Shown here one piece after another: positions 46,338 through 58,458 of a stretch of DNA of 64,000 bases. Where the stretch lies: assembly GCA_007570785.1 (NCBI GenBank), contig ML664161.1, positions 14,432,416-14,496,415 of the forward strand. The letters run 5' to 3'. The stretch is from Antilocapra americana. Lineage: Eukaryota > Chordata > Mammalia > Artiodactyla > Antilocapridae. Position 1 is the stretch's first letter; each line of letters opens with the position of its first letter. The notes under the pieces were generated by a model that worked only from the letters and a program-made list of their open reading frames with translations, was not told the origin of the DNA and made no database searches. Made by a program: the position numbers and the translations under genes.

Positions 46338-46474
46338 CCAATGGGAGGGGAGTTTGAGGGAGAATGGATACACATAATATGTATGACTGAGTCCTTTGCT
46401 GCCCACTTGAAACTCTCACATTCTTAATTAGCTGTGCTCCAATACAAAATAAAAAGTTAAAAAAAAAAAAAAAA
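46338..46474 (+). mobile_element. Ruminant L1 3' end with poly(A)
   Basis: 'gagggagaatggatacacata', 'cctttgctgcccacttgaaactctcac', 'gctgtgctccaatacaaaataaaaag', then an A-run from about 46459. A 5'-truncated L1 of the ruminant type. Confidence 0.85.
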
Positions 46475-46892
46475 GCTGTTCATCTAGCAGACTGCATACA
46501 GTAGATTTCCACACTTCACCAGGCATGTTGCTCTTACATCTTCCCAACAGCTTCCTCCATTCCTTACCTGGTTAGACTGGTTTTGCCCCAGACTTTGCTC
46601 TGCTACTGTTCCTCTGGAATTGTTCATAGTTGATTAATATCATAGAGAAGCCCTGATATTGACTTGGCCCAGCAGTAATTCTGTCTGTGAAATGCTATTG
46701 TATGGGTTGTGACAGAACAATGCCTCACTGATTGGACCTGTATATGTGTCTAAAGACAGTGTTTGGGGACCTAATGCCCAACTCTCCTTCATGGCACAAA
46801 ATCAGTTCCACAAAATTCAGCCAACAAGGTCTAGCTCAGTGGGACTGGCTGACCAAGAAGTATGGTAATCATTTTTATTAGGGTGTATTTAT

Positions 46893-47104
46893 TGTGTGTG
46901 TTAGTTCTTCAGTTGTGTCCAACTTTTTGTGACCCCATGGACTAAATTGCTTGCCAGACGCCTCTGACCATGATATTCTCTGGGCAAGAACATAGGATTG
47001 GTTTGCCGTTCCCTTCTCCAGGGAATCTTCCAGATACAGAGATTGAATCCAGGTCTCCTGCATTGCAGGCAGTTTCTTTAACATCTAAGCCACCAGGGAA
47101 GCCC
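46893..47104 (-). mobile_element. Bov-tA SINE
   Basis: Reverse Bov-tA ('tcttcagttgtgtccaac', 'gattgaatccaggtctcctgc', 'taagccaccagggaagccc'). Confidence 0.95.
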
Positions 47105-50100
47105 ATGTAGTTATTAAGTGAAGGAATTATATAATACGTATTTAGATGAAAATGAAGTGTTCATGCTTAAAGGGTAATGAACACTTGTCCATAAAATTAA
47201 CAGATATACAACATTTCATTTATGATGATGCTAGATAAGTAAGGAAGTAAGACCTTTTCAGGATTACAATAGCATATCTTATCTGCCTATATTAAAACAA
47301 TCTTGGGAGACCAACGCAGGCTCCACATTGCCTATAGTCCGATACAAAACATCAGCACCTAGGGTTAAAAATCTTCTGGCAAGTCAGGAGTAAGGCTTTC
47401 AATGTTCCTATCATCTATCGACCCAGAAAGCTTTTCCTAGTTTTTCTGTTTGGGGGAAGAGTTTTATATTTGTGTACCTGTCAGCTTTAGTGAGGGTGTG
47501 CAAAGTCAAAGGGAGGAAAAGGAGCTGATGGTCGTTGTCATGGAGGAAGGAACGTGAAGGTGGGGGAACCAGAAGGGCACGGCAGGGAGGTGGGTGTGGG
47601 GAAGGGAGGCCAACTAGAGGCTGCCGTCAGCCCTAACCTGTTTCCTTCACCCCTGGGAGCTAGCCCTGTCCCTGCTCTCTGCAACAACGACACTGCCTTT
47701 GGGAGGGTCTGCAGTCAATCCACATTGCATGGTAGGTGGTCCTGCCATTTTCTTGTGTCACCAGAGAAAGACATTCTTCTCCCTGGAGTCCACAGGAGTC
47801 CACGTGCTCTACTTGTGGGGAAGTGGACACTTGGTCCCATTTTCATACTTTTCAAAAATTGGCCAGCCGTGAGTTACAATTTTGTCAACTTCTCTGATAT
47901 GAGAAGCCATAGATGGAAGTACACAGGAATGATTTCTTTAATGTGATTTCTTTTTATGTGTCAGTGAAATGACTTTCCTGCCATCAGGAGATACATGTTC
48001 TTTGAATTATTTTTATAGTCATAAAGGCAGATCTGTAAAAGGCTGTCTGTACCTGATAGCTCTGCTTTTATTGATTCTCTTCAGAATTATAGCATACCTT
48101 GAAATGTTGGGGAGCAGGAAAAGAGATCAAATATATTCTGATTGTCTGTGTGTGTTTTACAGAATTAGTTGGTGTAAATTATAATTTATAAACCCTATAG
48201 TTCAAGCAATATAAACTTCCATATTCCAAAATAGCTTAATTTCTATTTTGAGCCCTTGTCTTGTGCCAAGAACTTAGTCTCAGTTAATGTGGGGTTTCTG
48301 ACCCCATTTTCCTTGGAGTGGTATGTAAGCTCTTGAGGAAAAATTGCTAGTATACTGCTGGTGTGGGGCTGCTAGATGTTGGAGAGGGCTTTGAGGTCCA
48401 TCTGGTCTTCAGCACCATGTAAGTACTACCAGAATGAAAAGCCAAGTGACCCACCCACCTAACCCGCCTCTGGGTTGTCATTCACAATGTCTCTTCTTGT
48501 TGTTCCTGGACATTTTGCTCCTCCTGAGTCACTCTGGCTTGCAGGGACCCTGTGATGCTGTAGGAGTCCAGAGCAACTTATTTTATCTTGCCTCTAATGC
48601 TGGGTATTTGAAGTATTATTTTTCCATTTACAAAGGACAGATATTCAATTCAAATTAATTTTAGCAAAAGAGGAGAACTAATTGTCTATGTAACTGCAAA
48701 GCCTGGGGCTTCAGTCACAGTGAGATCCAGGTGATATATGACTCTTTTTTTTAATCTGTTGACTCTGTTTTCCTTTGTTTTGACCCCCAACAATGTCTGC
48801 TTTGGGTGGGCCTTTCATCTTGCAGTCTTAGAGGCAGAGGTCCTTTTTATCTCAGCATCCTATTAATTCCAAAAAAGTACTCTGATTGCCCCTGTTTGGG
48901 TTGTATCTACTGTTAGACTCTGATAAGCTTGGACTGTGTATTTCCTCCAGTGGTTCCCGGTACAGAATCCTGTGATTGTGAACCTCTCCAGAGTCTAAGG
49001 AGTGAGGAAAAGGCAGATCCAAGATGAAACAATGGAGCAAGGAGTGAAAAGCAAACCAGTGGCCGCTGTTTGGCAAGTAGGAGTTTATGAGTTAGGTGCT
49101 ATGTAGTGCTTTCTTTGCCACGGTGAAGTGAATCCATTTCCGAGAATGGGCTAAAGGGCTAACATCTCTTATTAACTGCAGGCACTGTGCTGAGTACACT
49201 GAATGCATCATATCCTTAGCTCTTACTGGATTCAGCCCTTTTAGGAGACAGACATCACCCAACAGGGTGAACTAGACCTCGTGTGAAAGGAAAGGCCTTA
49301 CTTCCTAAGCATTCACAGCTCCCATTTCACACACTGCTCTTGATCTCTTTCTTCTGATCTGTCTCAGTGATATTCCACCACTGATCAGTCCAGTTTTGTT
49401 GTACCAACTGGCCATCTCCCAAAAGCTTCCAACCTACTCTCCCCTTCTGCCTGACAGTTCCAAGTACAGAACCCCACCCCTGTTGACTTACTCTGTGGGT
49501 CATTCACAGTGAGTTTTCAAGCTGACCCTGACATCATATATTTGTTGGTTCTGGAGAACCAGCATTCTCTATGGTAAATAGTTATCACAGTTTTATATCT
49601 AGGTTTCCAAGAAGTAAAGGACCTTTTCAAGAGACATATATCTAGACATAATTAACATGAATATGGAATTAAACCCAAAGCCTGATTATAAATTTACCAG
49701 ACACTATCTTAGCTTAATATGCCTGAAGCCCTTGTAAGTCCTTGAAAATTTGGCAAATCAAGATTGAATTTTTGGTTTAATTGATAAAGATATTGCAGCC
49801 TGGTGACATTCCTGGGTGATGCTCTTTCCTGAATTTTGAGTTGAGAAAAGAAGAATGAAATTTAAGAATATAAGGAAACTGACTCATTATGAAGGTTTGT
49901 TCTGTTTTTGAGAATGGTGCTTCCCAGAATTGTGCAACATGCCACATAAGCAATATTGCATCGTGGCTCTGAAAAGAAAGGAATAATTACAAACTTCATT
50001 TAAAATAGATCACCATTTATTTAAATTATATGATTTGCTTAAAGAAAGTTAGACTTAAGGCTTACTTGTGTTACTTATAAATGTATGTCTGTACATTAAA

Positions 50101-51042
50101 ATTCAAAGTAACAACAATATATCTGTGATCTACTTGAGCCCTGCAATTTCTCATATCTGATTCATTTGCCTATAGGGTATCAGATTGTTGATTCTCTGTA
50201 AAGGCACGGCTTTCTGATTCTAAGGATAAAAATTATATAAGCATCAGAATCTAAAGGCTTCTTTTATTTCAAACCACTCTTCACATTTTGACAAGTTAAG
50301 CACAAATGAATCATAAATGTACAGATTAAATTCCTCTTGGAATACAAATGGGTTTAAATTGGAGGAAGAAAAAGTGGTTGGTCAAATGCATCCCTATTTT
50401 GCTGAGTGGAGAACTTTCAAAAAATAGCTTAGTGTTTGAAAAATCTAAACATGCCCTAATAAAACCATGAATGTGAATATTTCCATATTTTAGTGTTCTG
50501 TTTTCATTTCAAAGTCAAAATAGTTTAATGAGCATGTTTAGAAAGAAATTCTCTCCCTTTCCCTAATTAGTGGTTTTTCTTATCTGGCATCCCTTATAGT
50601 TTTACTTGAATTTCTTCACTTCATCATCTATAGTCAAATAAAAGCATAAGCTGACTCTGCCTGATTAAGACTGTGACTGCTTCTGTGTGAGCTCCATGGT
50701 TTGCCTAGGCAAGAAATTTCTCTGCTTGTTGCAACCACCACATAACAGGAACACATTAGTTGTGTCACTGAGTGAAAACCATCAACAAGGCACAAAGGGT
50801 TAGAAAAATACATTGCTGCTTATCTGCTCCACATTCCATATTCTTTAATAATATGATCTTGGGCTGGGTGTATTGAGAAAGCAATGAGAAGGATGAGAGA
50901 AAAATAAAGTAAATAATCTTAAGGAAACTAAGTGACCCATCTAAGTAAAAGAGGGTAACCCTTGAAGACTGAGATAAAGTAAGTACTTTATCCAAGAAGT
51001 AGAAACCATGTATTTACTGAAGCCTGTTACTAGATGAGAAGG
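47105..51042. other. Almost 4 kb of mostly unique DNA
   Basis: Only a degraded reverse-MIR piece is seen (about 49165-49270). A 130-codon open frame at 47554-47946 (plus) covers a CpG-retaining patch. Inside it, 'gcatg|gtaggt' at about 47731 is a fair donor and 'gggagctag' near 47667 a poor acceptor. No domain is recognised and I do not call a gene. Confidence 0.4.
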
Positions 51043-51243
51043 AGCTTCCCTGGTGGTTCAATCATTAAAGAATCCCCCTGCAATGCAGGAGACTTGAGCT
51101 TAACCCCTGAGATGGGAAGGTCCCCTGGAGAAGGAATGGCACCCCCCTTCAGTATTCTTGCTTGGGAAATCCCATGGACAGGGGAGCCTGACCAGCTGGG
51201 TCATAGGGGTCAGACGTGACTTAGCGAGTAAACCACCACCACC
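51043..51243 (+). mobile_element. Bov-tA SINE
   Basis: Head 'gagcttccctggtggttcaatc', monomer 'ttcagtattcttgcttggg', end 'gacgtgacttagcgagtaaac', tail 'caccaccaccag'. Confidence 0.94.
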
Positions 51244-51661
51244 AGTAGGAGATAAAGTCAGAAATTCATCTTCCTAGGAGATAAGCAGAACTCAGTTGAC
51301 ATGTGGGCAAAAAAGGTAGCAGGAGAGGGGGTAGGGAGTGCTGAAAACAGCAAGAAAGAAATAGATGATGATTTAGCTTGGTTACATAGTCAAGCACTTA
51401 GTCCAGGAAGAGGTAGCTGGGGAAAGCCAAGTTCTTGACAAGGCAGAGCAGGGAGGTGCCCATGAATAAAAAGATATTTAGACAACAGGCCCATTCCTTG
51501 GTATAGCTGCAATTATTTTTCACTGATAGAGCACAATCAGTTGTGAGTATTGCAGAACACTTGCTGTTAAGAATCATGCTTTTAAGAGCCATGGGGTAAG
51601 ACTTTGTCTCAGTAGAGCAGGAAACTTAAAGAAATGTTGAGATGAAGCCTATCTAGCGAAG

Positions 51662-53680
51662 AATCAGTCAGTCAGTTCAGTCATTCAGTCATGTCCAACT
51701 CTTTGTGACCCCATGGACTGCAGCATGCCAGGGTTTCCTGTCCATCACCAACTCACGGAGCTTGCTCAAATTCATGTCCATGGAGTCAGTAATGCCATCC
51801 AACTATCTCATCCTCTGTCATCCCCTTCTCTTCCTGCTTTCAACTTTTTCCAGCATCAGGATCTTTTCCACTGAGTCAGTTCTTCGCATTAGGTGGCCAG
51901 AGTATTGGAGCTTCAGCTTTAGCATCAATCCTTCCAATGAATATTCAGGGTTGATTTCCTTTAGGATTAACTGGTTGGATCTCCTTGCAGTCCAAGGGAC
52001 TCTCAAGAGTCTTCTCCAACACCCCAGTTCAAAACCATCAATTCTTCAGTGCTCAGCATTCTTTATGGTCCAACTCTCACATCCATACATGATCACTGGA
52101 AACCATAGCATTGACTGCACAGACATTTGTCAGCAAAATAATGTCTTTGCTTTTTAATATGCTGTCAAGATTGGCCATGACATTTCTTCCAAGAAACAAA
52201 CATCTTTTAATTTCATGGTTGCAGTTACCATCTACAGTGAATTTTGGAGCCCCCAAAATAAAGTCTCTCATTGTTTCCATTGTTTCCCCATTTATTTGCC
52301 AGGAATTGATGGGACTGGATGCCATGATCTTAGTTTTTTGAATGTTGAGCTTTAAGCCAACTTTTCCACTCTCCTCTTTCACTTTCATCAAGAGGCTCTT
52401 TAGCTCCTCTTCACTTTCTGCCATAAGGGTGGTGTCATGTGCATATCTGAGGTTATTGATATTTCCCCCAGCAGTCTTGATTCCAGCGTGTGTTTCATCT
52501 AGGCCAGCATTTTGCATGCTGTACTCTGCATTTCATTTAAATAAGCAGGGTGACAATATACAGCCTTGACTTATTCCTTTTCCAATTTGGAACTAGTCTG
52601 TTGTTCCATGCCAATTTCTAAGTATTGCTTCTTGACCTGCATACAGATTTCTAAGGAGGTGGGGCAGGTCGACTGGCAGTCCCATCTCTTGAAGAATTTT
52701 CCAAAGTTTGTTGTGATCCACACAGTTAAAGGCTTTGGCAAGTCAATAAAGCAGAAGTAGATGTTTTTCTGGAGCTCTCTTGCTTTTTCTGTGATCCAAC
52801 GGATGTTGGCAATTTGATCTCTGGTTCCTCTGCCTTTCTAAATCAATATTGAACATCTGGAAGTTCTTGGTTCATGTACTGTTGAAACCTCACTTGAGAA
52901 TTTTGAGCATTACTTTACTAGCGTGTGAGATGAGTGGAACTGTGAGGTAGTTTGAACATTCTTAGGCATTGCCTTTTTGGGGACTGGAATGAAAATTGAC
53001 CTTTTCCAGTCCTGTGGCCATTGCTGAGTTTTCTCATTTTGCTGGCATATTGAATGCAGCACTTTCACAGCATCATCTTTTAGGATTTGAAATAGCTCAA
53101 CTGGAATTCCATCACCTCCACTAGCTTTGTTCATAGTGATGCTTCCTAAGGCCCACTTGACTTCACAGTCCAGGATGTCAGGCTCTAGGTGGGTGATCGC
53201 ACCATTGTGGTTATCTGGGTCATGAAGATCTTTTTTGTATAGTTCTTCTGTGTATTGTTGCCACCTCTTCTTAATATCTTCTGCTTCTGTTGGGTCCATA
53301 CCATTTCTGTGCTTTATTGTGCCCATCTTTGCATGAAATGTTCCCTTGGTATCTCTAATTTTCTTGAAGACATCTCTAGTCTTTCCCGTTCTATTATTTT
53401 CCTCTATTTCTTTGCATTGATCACTGAGGAAGGCTTTCTTATCCCTCCTTGCTGTTCTTTGGAGCTCTGCACTCTGACAGGTATATCTATATATCTTTGA
53501 TTTTCTCCTTTACCTTTAGCTTCTCTTCTTTTCTAGCTATTTGTAAGGCCTCATCAGACCACCATTTTGCCTTTTTCATTTGTTTTCCTTGGGAGTTTTC
53601 TTGATCACTGCCTCTTGAACAATGTCACGAACCTTTGTCCATATTTCTTCAGGCACTCTATCAATATAATCCCTTTTTTC
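51662..53680 (-). mobile_element. BovB LINE, 2-kb 5'-truncated copy
   Basis: Uninterrupted from the 3' end ('gttcagtcattcagtcatgtcc') through the whole reverse transcriptase to the linker; it stops at about 53680 ('caggcactctatcaatataatc'). Confidence 0.95.
51818..53326 (-). pseudogene. BovB reverse transcriptase remnant
   Basis: Open pieces on the minus strand are the linker to N-terminal RT (52910-53326, 138 codons), the YADD region to fingers/thumb (52077-52517, 146 codons) and the C-terminal piece (51818-52006). They lie in different frames with stops between them. The catalytic box reads YAHD (near 52440), so the first aspartate is replaced. Inactive, but a different lesion from the plus-strand copy. 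Confidence 0.9.
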
Positions 53681-54404
53681 TAGCAAAGAATACTGAGACT
53701 GAATCCATGTACACTGACATCAACTTTACTACTAGCTTTTGATTTTCAATATCACCTTGAAGACCAGCTAGGTTATTTTCAACATCTGGGATAGTTTCTC
53801 TTTACATTTCCCAGGCAGTCTTCTGTGCCTAACCTTGAGTTTTTGTCAGGTTTGAGGGATATTTATTATTCATTTCTAGATTCTGGGGGAATTTCAGGAG
53901 TGGAGAGGAGAATGTCATTCTTTTTGTCCTCTGTGTAAATTGGAGCTGAGGGATGTCCAGACCGTATTAAAAGGGCTCTTCTCAGAGTCATCTAGAAGCT
54001 TGAGGAAAGGGTTCTGTTTTTTGTGTTTGGGTTGGCTGCAAGCCCTCCAGCCATCAACCTACCTATTATAGGAAATCTCTTTGTCAACTCAGCTTCTGCC
54101 CTCAGTCAGCTTTGTTCATTTACTCCTAGAATTTTCAGCCAGATCATTAGATAGCTTCTAAAGTGATAGATGTTGCTCTCCGATATAAAGGAACCATTGT
54201 ACAAAGCACATTCAGTTGTAATTATCACACAGACAAACTGAAGAAAATTAGTTCCTTTCCCAGAGATTTTTGAATAAACTTCTTTGGAGATTCACCTGAT
54301 GGTAGGTGTCTATTATGACCATGTAACCATGTGGAGGCTGATGATGCTTTTCTATTTCTATATCTGAGTAAAACTCTAGGGAAACAGTTGGGTATAATAA
54401 ACAG
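53681..54404. other. Unique sequence, nothing recognised
   Basis: No repeat or coding signal seen after the BovB break. Confidence 0.4.
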
Positions 54405-54610
54405 AACATTAGTCCTAAATGGAACCTGATAAGCCATGAGTTTAAATCCTAGCCTTGTCACTCAGTAACTCTGAGATATTGAGCAAGTTACTTTTAAACT
54501 CCTTGGATCTCAGTTTCTTCATCTGTAAAATGGAGATAATAGCTCTATAGATAAGTACCAAGAGAGATGATATAAGTGGGTCACCTGGCACCCATTGGGC
54601 TTGCAACAAA
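54405..54610 (+). repeat. MIR SINE
   Basis: A well-kept MIR: 'gagtttaaatcctagccttgtcactcagtaactc', 'ttgagcaagttacttttaaactccttggatctcagtttc', 'catctgtaaaatggagataat'. Confidence 0.9.
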
Positions 54611-54844
54611 GTTTGGTTTCCTTTCCTTCTTTCTTTCTTCTAAGTGTCCTCATCTGCAGAAAATAAATTTTTTACCAGTGTTTTTCAAAAGGCCAAAAAT
54701 CCACCCAAATTTCATGGGTATAAAAGGACTCCACCAAACAATCCTTTAACAAGCAGTCCTATAAAAGCATCTGGAAGAGATATATTATTTCTTTTAAAGA
54801 GCATAGGGTTTAGCAACAGAAAAGTTACAGAGAACAATGTTTTT

Positions 54845-54935
54845 CAAGCAGTGGTTTTAAAGTGGCTGGGAGGTCAAGTCACAAATAATCTAAGGTCCCT
54901 TCCAGCTCTAAAATTCTGTGATTTCATGAAATTGC
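54845..54935 (+). repeat. L3/CR1-like LINE 3' end
   Basis: It ends 'aaggtcccttccagctctaaaattctgtgattt', the characteristic CR1-clade 3' end in mammals. Confidence 0.6.
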
Positions 54936-56526
54936 AACAGTAGCTACAAACCAAGGCTTTCTTTTATGACTCAGAAAGGATTGCAGGCTCTGGGCTGGCT
55001 ACTTGGCATACCAAAGATTTGATTAAAAACCTACCACCTTCAAATATTAGCTTTGGGATTAGCAAATCAAATAAATGCATGTGATAGCTTAGTTAGATGT
55101 GGCTAAGTTGTTTTTGTCTGCCAGTACATTTTGAGAGAGTAACCAATAGCTAAGCAAACTAGCCAACAGTCCATGAAGTTGAGAACAGGGAAAGGGTGTA
55201 TTCCCAGCCTAGTCTCTTTATATCTTAATTATTGATTGCCATAGTCTATGTGAGGGAATTGAGCTATATGTAAAATAAGAAATCTTTGGGAAAAATTTAT
55301 AAAGGTGTCTAGTTCTGAAACTAAGAGCTCTCAAGAAAATCCAAACAAGGATCCTGGGGTAAAAATGATTTTAATTTCTTTAAAAATAGAATTAATTTCC
55401 ATTTAGATGAATTTTAAAAAAAATGAGTTCTAGAAAACTTGGTTTTGCAACACTAAGCATTGTTTGAAACAATTTATTTTCAGTGGTTATTTCAAGATGA
55501 GAAATGGAATGTAAACACTCAGGATATGGCAATATCTTGTAAGGAGTGAGTGAGTATTTGTGTGTATGTTGGGAGGATGTCTTCCTTTGAGAGGATGAAT
55601 TTTTTCCTCTTGCCTTGGGAGTTTATTCTATTGCTAGAAAATACTGCAAGTTTTAAATATCATTTCATTTTATGAAAACATGGATTCAAAAGTCACCTTT
55701 TTTACACTGGAGTTAGGGAGAATTTAAGTAATTAAGTAACAGGAACACAGATTCCTAAAGATACTTCAAAATCAAGATATTCCTGCCTAGGGAAGTAACA
55801 GCCTGAAGCAACAGACAGCTGCCAAAACAAGCATGTTTTAAGCACCTACTATATGCCGGGTTCTGCTTTGACACTTGTGAAGGAACTGAAGCCCTGGAGC
55901 TCTGTCAGTGCCCCCAGATGGTGTTCTAATTTACAGAAAAACAAAATACTGTTAGGGTGAAACGGAGTTTTCTACGCAAACCTGAGCAGATGAGAGATCT
56001 AATTTGGGTGAAGCACCATTACATAGGATTCAAAGCTAGTGAAAAAGGAATTTGCTTAATAGTAGTGACTTTTAAGACTTTGGAATATTCACCTTCAATA
56101 AATTTCTACTGAGTGCCTGCCACATTAAAAGAACTGGGAGGGTATAAAAAATGACAAAAAAATGTCTCTGCCTCTTATTATAGTTTAGAAGGGCAGAATA
56201 TTTATTGTCACTTTAATTGAATGCTATGTATAATTATTAACGGTACAGTTTTTCCAGCTAAATATTCATAGGTATGTATGTAAGAAAGTTATCTGATGGT
56301 TTTAACTTTACAAAAGTAAACAGAGCCACCCAAACTTAAAAGATATCAGTCAATAAGTGAAATTGGGAATAGAAAAAAGAAACCAAAACAACTGGGAGAG
56401 AGTACACTAAAATGTTCATTGTGTACTACCATAGTGTTCAGACATGGTGGTGGAGACATGAGTGATTTTGGTTTTCATTTTTATTTATTTATTTTTAGAC
56501 TAAGCCTACATTTCTTATATACTTTA
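54936..56526. other. Mostly unique, with L2 traces
   Basis: Reverse L2-like pieces at about 55830-55900 ('taagcacctactatatgccggg') and 56090-56240 ('tactgagtgcctgcc', 'ctctgcctcttattatag'). No gene. Confidence 0.45.
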
Positions 56527-56845
56527 TTTTGTGTGTTTTTTTAAAGTTTGTACTTATTTTTGGCTTCGCTCGGTCTTCACTGCTGCTTGGGCTTTCTCTT
56601 GTTGTGGCGAGCAGGGGTTGCTCTTTGTCGCAGTGTGCTGCCTTCTTCTTGTGGTGCCTTCTCTTGCAGTGGAGCACAGGCTGCAGGTGCTGGGGCTTCA
56701 GTGGCTGTAGCACGCAGGCTCACTAGTTGCAGCTCACAGGCTTAGTTGCTCCATGGCATGTGGAATCTTCCCAGACCAGGAATTGAACCCGTGTCCCCTG
56801 AATTGGCAAGCAGATTCTTATCCACTGTATCACCAGAGAAGCCCC
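56527..56845 (-). mobile_element. CHR-type SINE, full length
   Basis: The longest CHR copy here, about 319 bp: 'ttggcttcgctcggtcttcactgctgc', 'ctagttgcagctcacagg', 'gaccaggaattgaacccgtg', 'tatcaccagagaagcccc'. Target-site duplication 56513-56526 against 56846-56859 (13 of 14). Two plus-strand 65-codon frames are readings of it. Confidence 0.95.
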
Positions 56846-56859
56846 TCTTGTATACTTTA

Positions 56860-57948
56860 AAATATAAAAATTCCTTAGAAGAAGGATAGGAAGGAGGAAA
56901 TAAAGTTAGGGAAGATGGGAAGAAGGAAGGAAGAAAAGGAAAAGAAATAAATAGCACTTGAGAAAGAATATTTTTCTTTCTGCTACTCACACTTCTGAGA
57001 ACGCTGGCCATGTAGGCCATAAACCCACAGCTGCTCATTTTTTCATGTGAAAGTTGTCAGGTTTTCCCAGATGTGGCAGAGATTATGCAGCCATGGGTGA
57101 TTAACATCTGGAAGGAATGGACAGATAGACATCTAACTTGAGTACTATAGAAAGAGTTTTAGAATGATAGAATGGTTAAAGGAAATGGGAGGCTGAGCTT
57201 ACAGCTATTGGCCCAGGAAGTGACAAGTAGATGAGGATGGGGTCTAAGACAGAGGCCTAGGGAGGAGCACTCCTGGGGAGAAGGCTGGCCACGTGCCATG
57301 CGATTGACACACACGGATGGGAGAGTGATCACCAAGTTGAAGTAAGGCTTGGGGCCCGAATCACCTGCTAGAATGACACATAGGGTTGCTTGTGGTGCCA
57401 TCAGAGACTCCTGGCCAAGTGAGAACTCCTAAGGGAAGCCTCAAAGGACTTTTATTAGGGGAACCACTTCAGAACAACCTGCCTGTTGGTAAAGGTTGAG
57501 ATCTGCCCCTGAGTCCTGTTTCTCCTGTGCAGAGGCCATCTATGTCTCATTTATGTTATCTCTGCTGGCAGTACGTTGTCCTTCAGATGCATGAATTATT
57601 AATAGATGCAGGATAGCTTTCCAAAATTGCTGTATGAGATGTAGTTCAGTTTTTTCTCCCAAACCTAGGTTTCTGTAGAGCACCGTCAGACTGAAGTTCA
57701 GTTAGCTTCCGTGCTATATGTAGGCTAAGTGGTATGGTACTGAAACTGATGGGCTGGAGATACATTTTAAAGCCCAGTATTCCACAGAAACATCTAGATT
57801 TCTGAAATTGGTTGATAAATTGGAAAATCTGTTAACATTAGGCCCTGACTACTGCAAAGTTACAATGGGATAGAGCTGAAAAAATGGCATTCATTCATCT
57901 CCTTCTTTCTGTGTGACTGGACTTTTCCAAAGGTATTGTTTTGCTTAC
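56860..57948. other. Unique sequence, nothing recognised
   Basis: A purine-rich run lies at about 56880-56950. The 80-codon minus-strand frame at 57159-57401 has no domain. Confidence 0.4.
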
Positions 57949-58074
57949 TGATAAACAGAGACATTTAGGAGCAAATAGCCTTCTTCCTCCTCTGGACATG
58001 AAGTTTCCGTGATTCCGGAAACTCTAACATTATCTGGGTCCACGAAGGCATTGAATTGAGCGCAAGATATTTGG
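57949..58074 (-). other. Exon-like block B (unconfirmed)
   Basis: Exactly 126 nt lie between a good acceptor (minus strand 'ttctacccatctaccctcag', AG at 58076-58075) and a good donor ('gtaagc' from 57948). One frame is open throughout, entering and leaving at phase 2, so the block is symmetrical. It reads QISCAQFNAFVDPDNVRVSG and onward. Four CpGs are retained. The protein is not recognised. It pairs in phase with block A upstream. Confidence 0.35.
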
Positions 58075-58270
58075 CTGAGGGTAGATGGGTAGAAAGATGA
58101 AAAGAACTTGGGTCCCTCATGGCACCATTGAGCCATTCAATTAACCTGTCCTAGAGCCATCATATTGTCAGATTTCTTGTTAAGATGATGTATTTTGTTC
58201 ATTCTATACTGCACTTTCTTTTTATAGTTCAACATCTCTGAAATCAGAATGTATTTTGCCATGGTAATAC

Positions 58271-58458
58271 CTTACAATCACTGCTGGCCAGAGGTGGTTC
58301 TGACATGGTTGTCATTGCTGTGCATGTGTCAAATGGACCATTATTCCCCAGACCGTGACTGAAAGCTGCAGCTCCTTAACAGTTGAGTCGACAAACCATT
58401 GAAGGGCGTTCATGTTAGGGATCTTGTTTTCTGTCTGAACACCTTCCACTGATACCTT
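58271..58458 (-). other. Exon-like block A, with one in-frame TGA (unconfirmed, possible pseudogene)
   Basis: The block is 188 nt between an acceptor ('cttactttatctctccag', AG at 58460-58459) and a donor ('gtaag|gtatta', from 58270). The phase 0 frame reads KVSVEGVQTENKIPNMNALQ, then WFVDSTVKELQLSVTVWG; it hits a TGA at 58314-58312 in the context CAA-TGA-CAA, then stays open to the end at phase 2, matching block B across a 196-bp gap. Three CpGs are kept. The VDSTVKEL stretch loosely recalls the segment after the VWA domain in hemicentin-like proteins (from memory). A unitary pseudogene or chance both fit. Confidence 0.3.
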
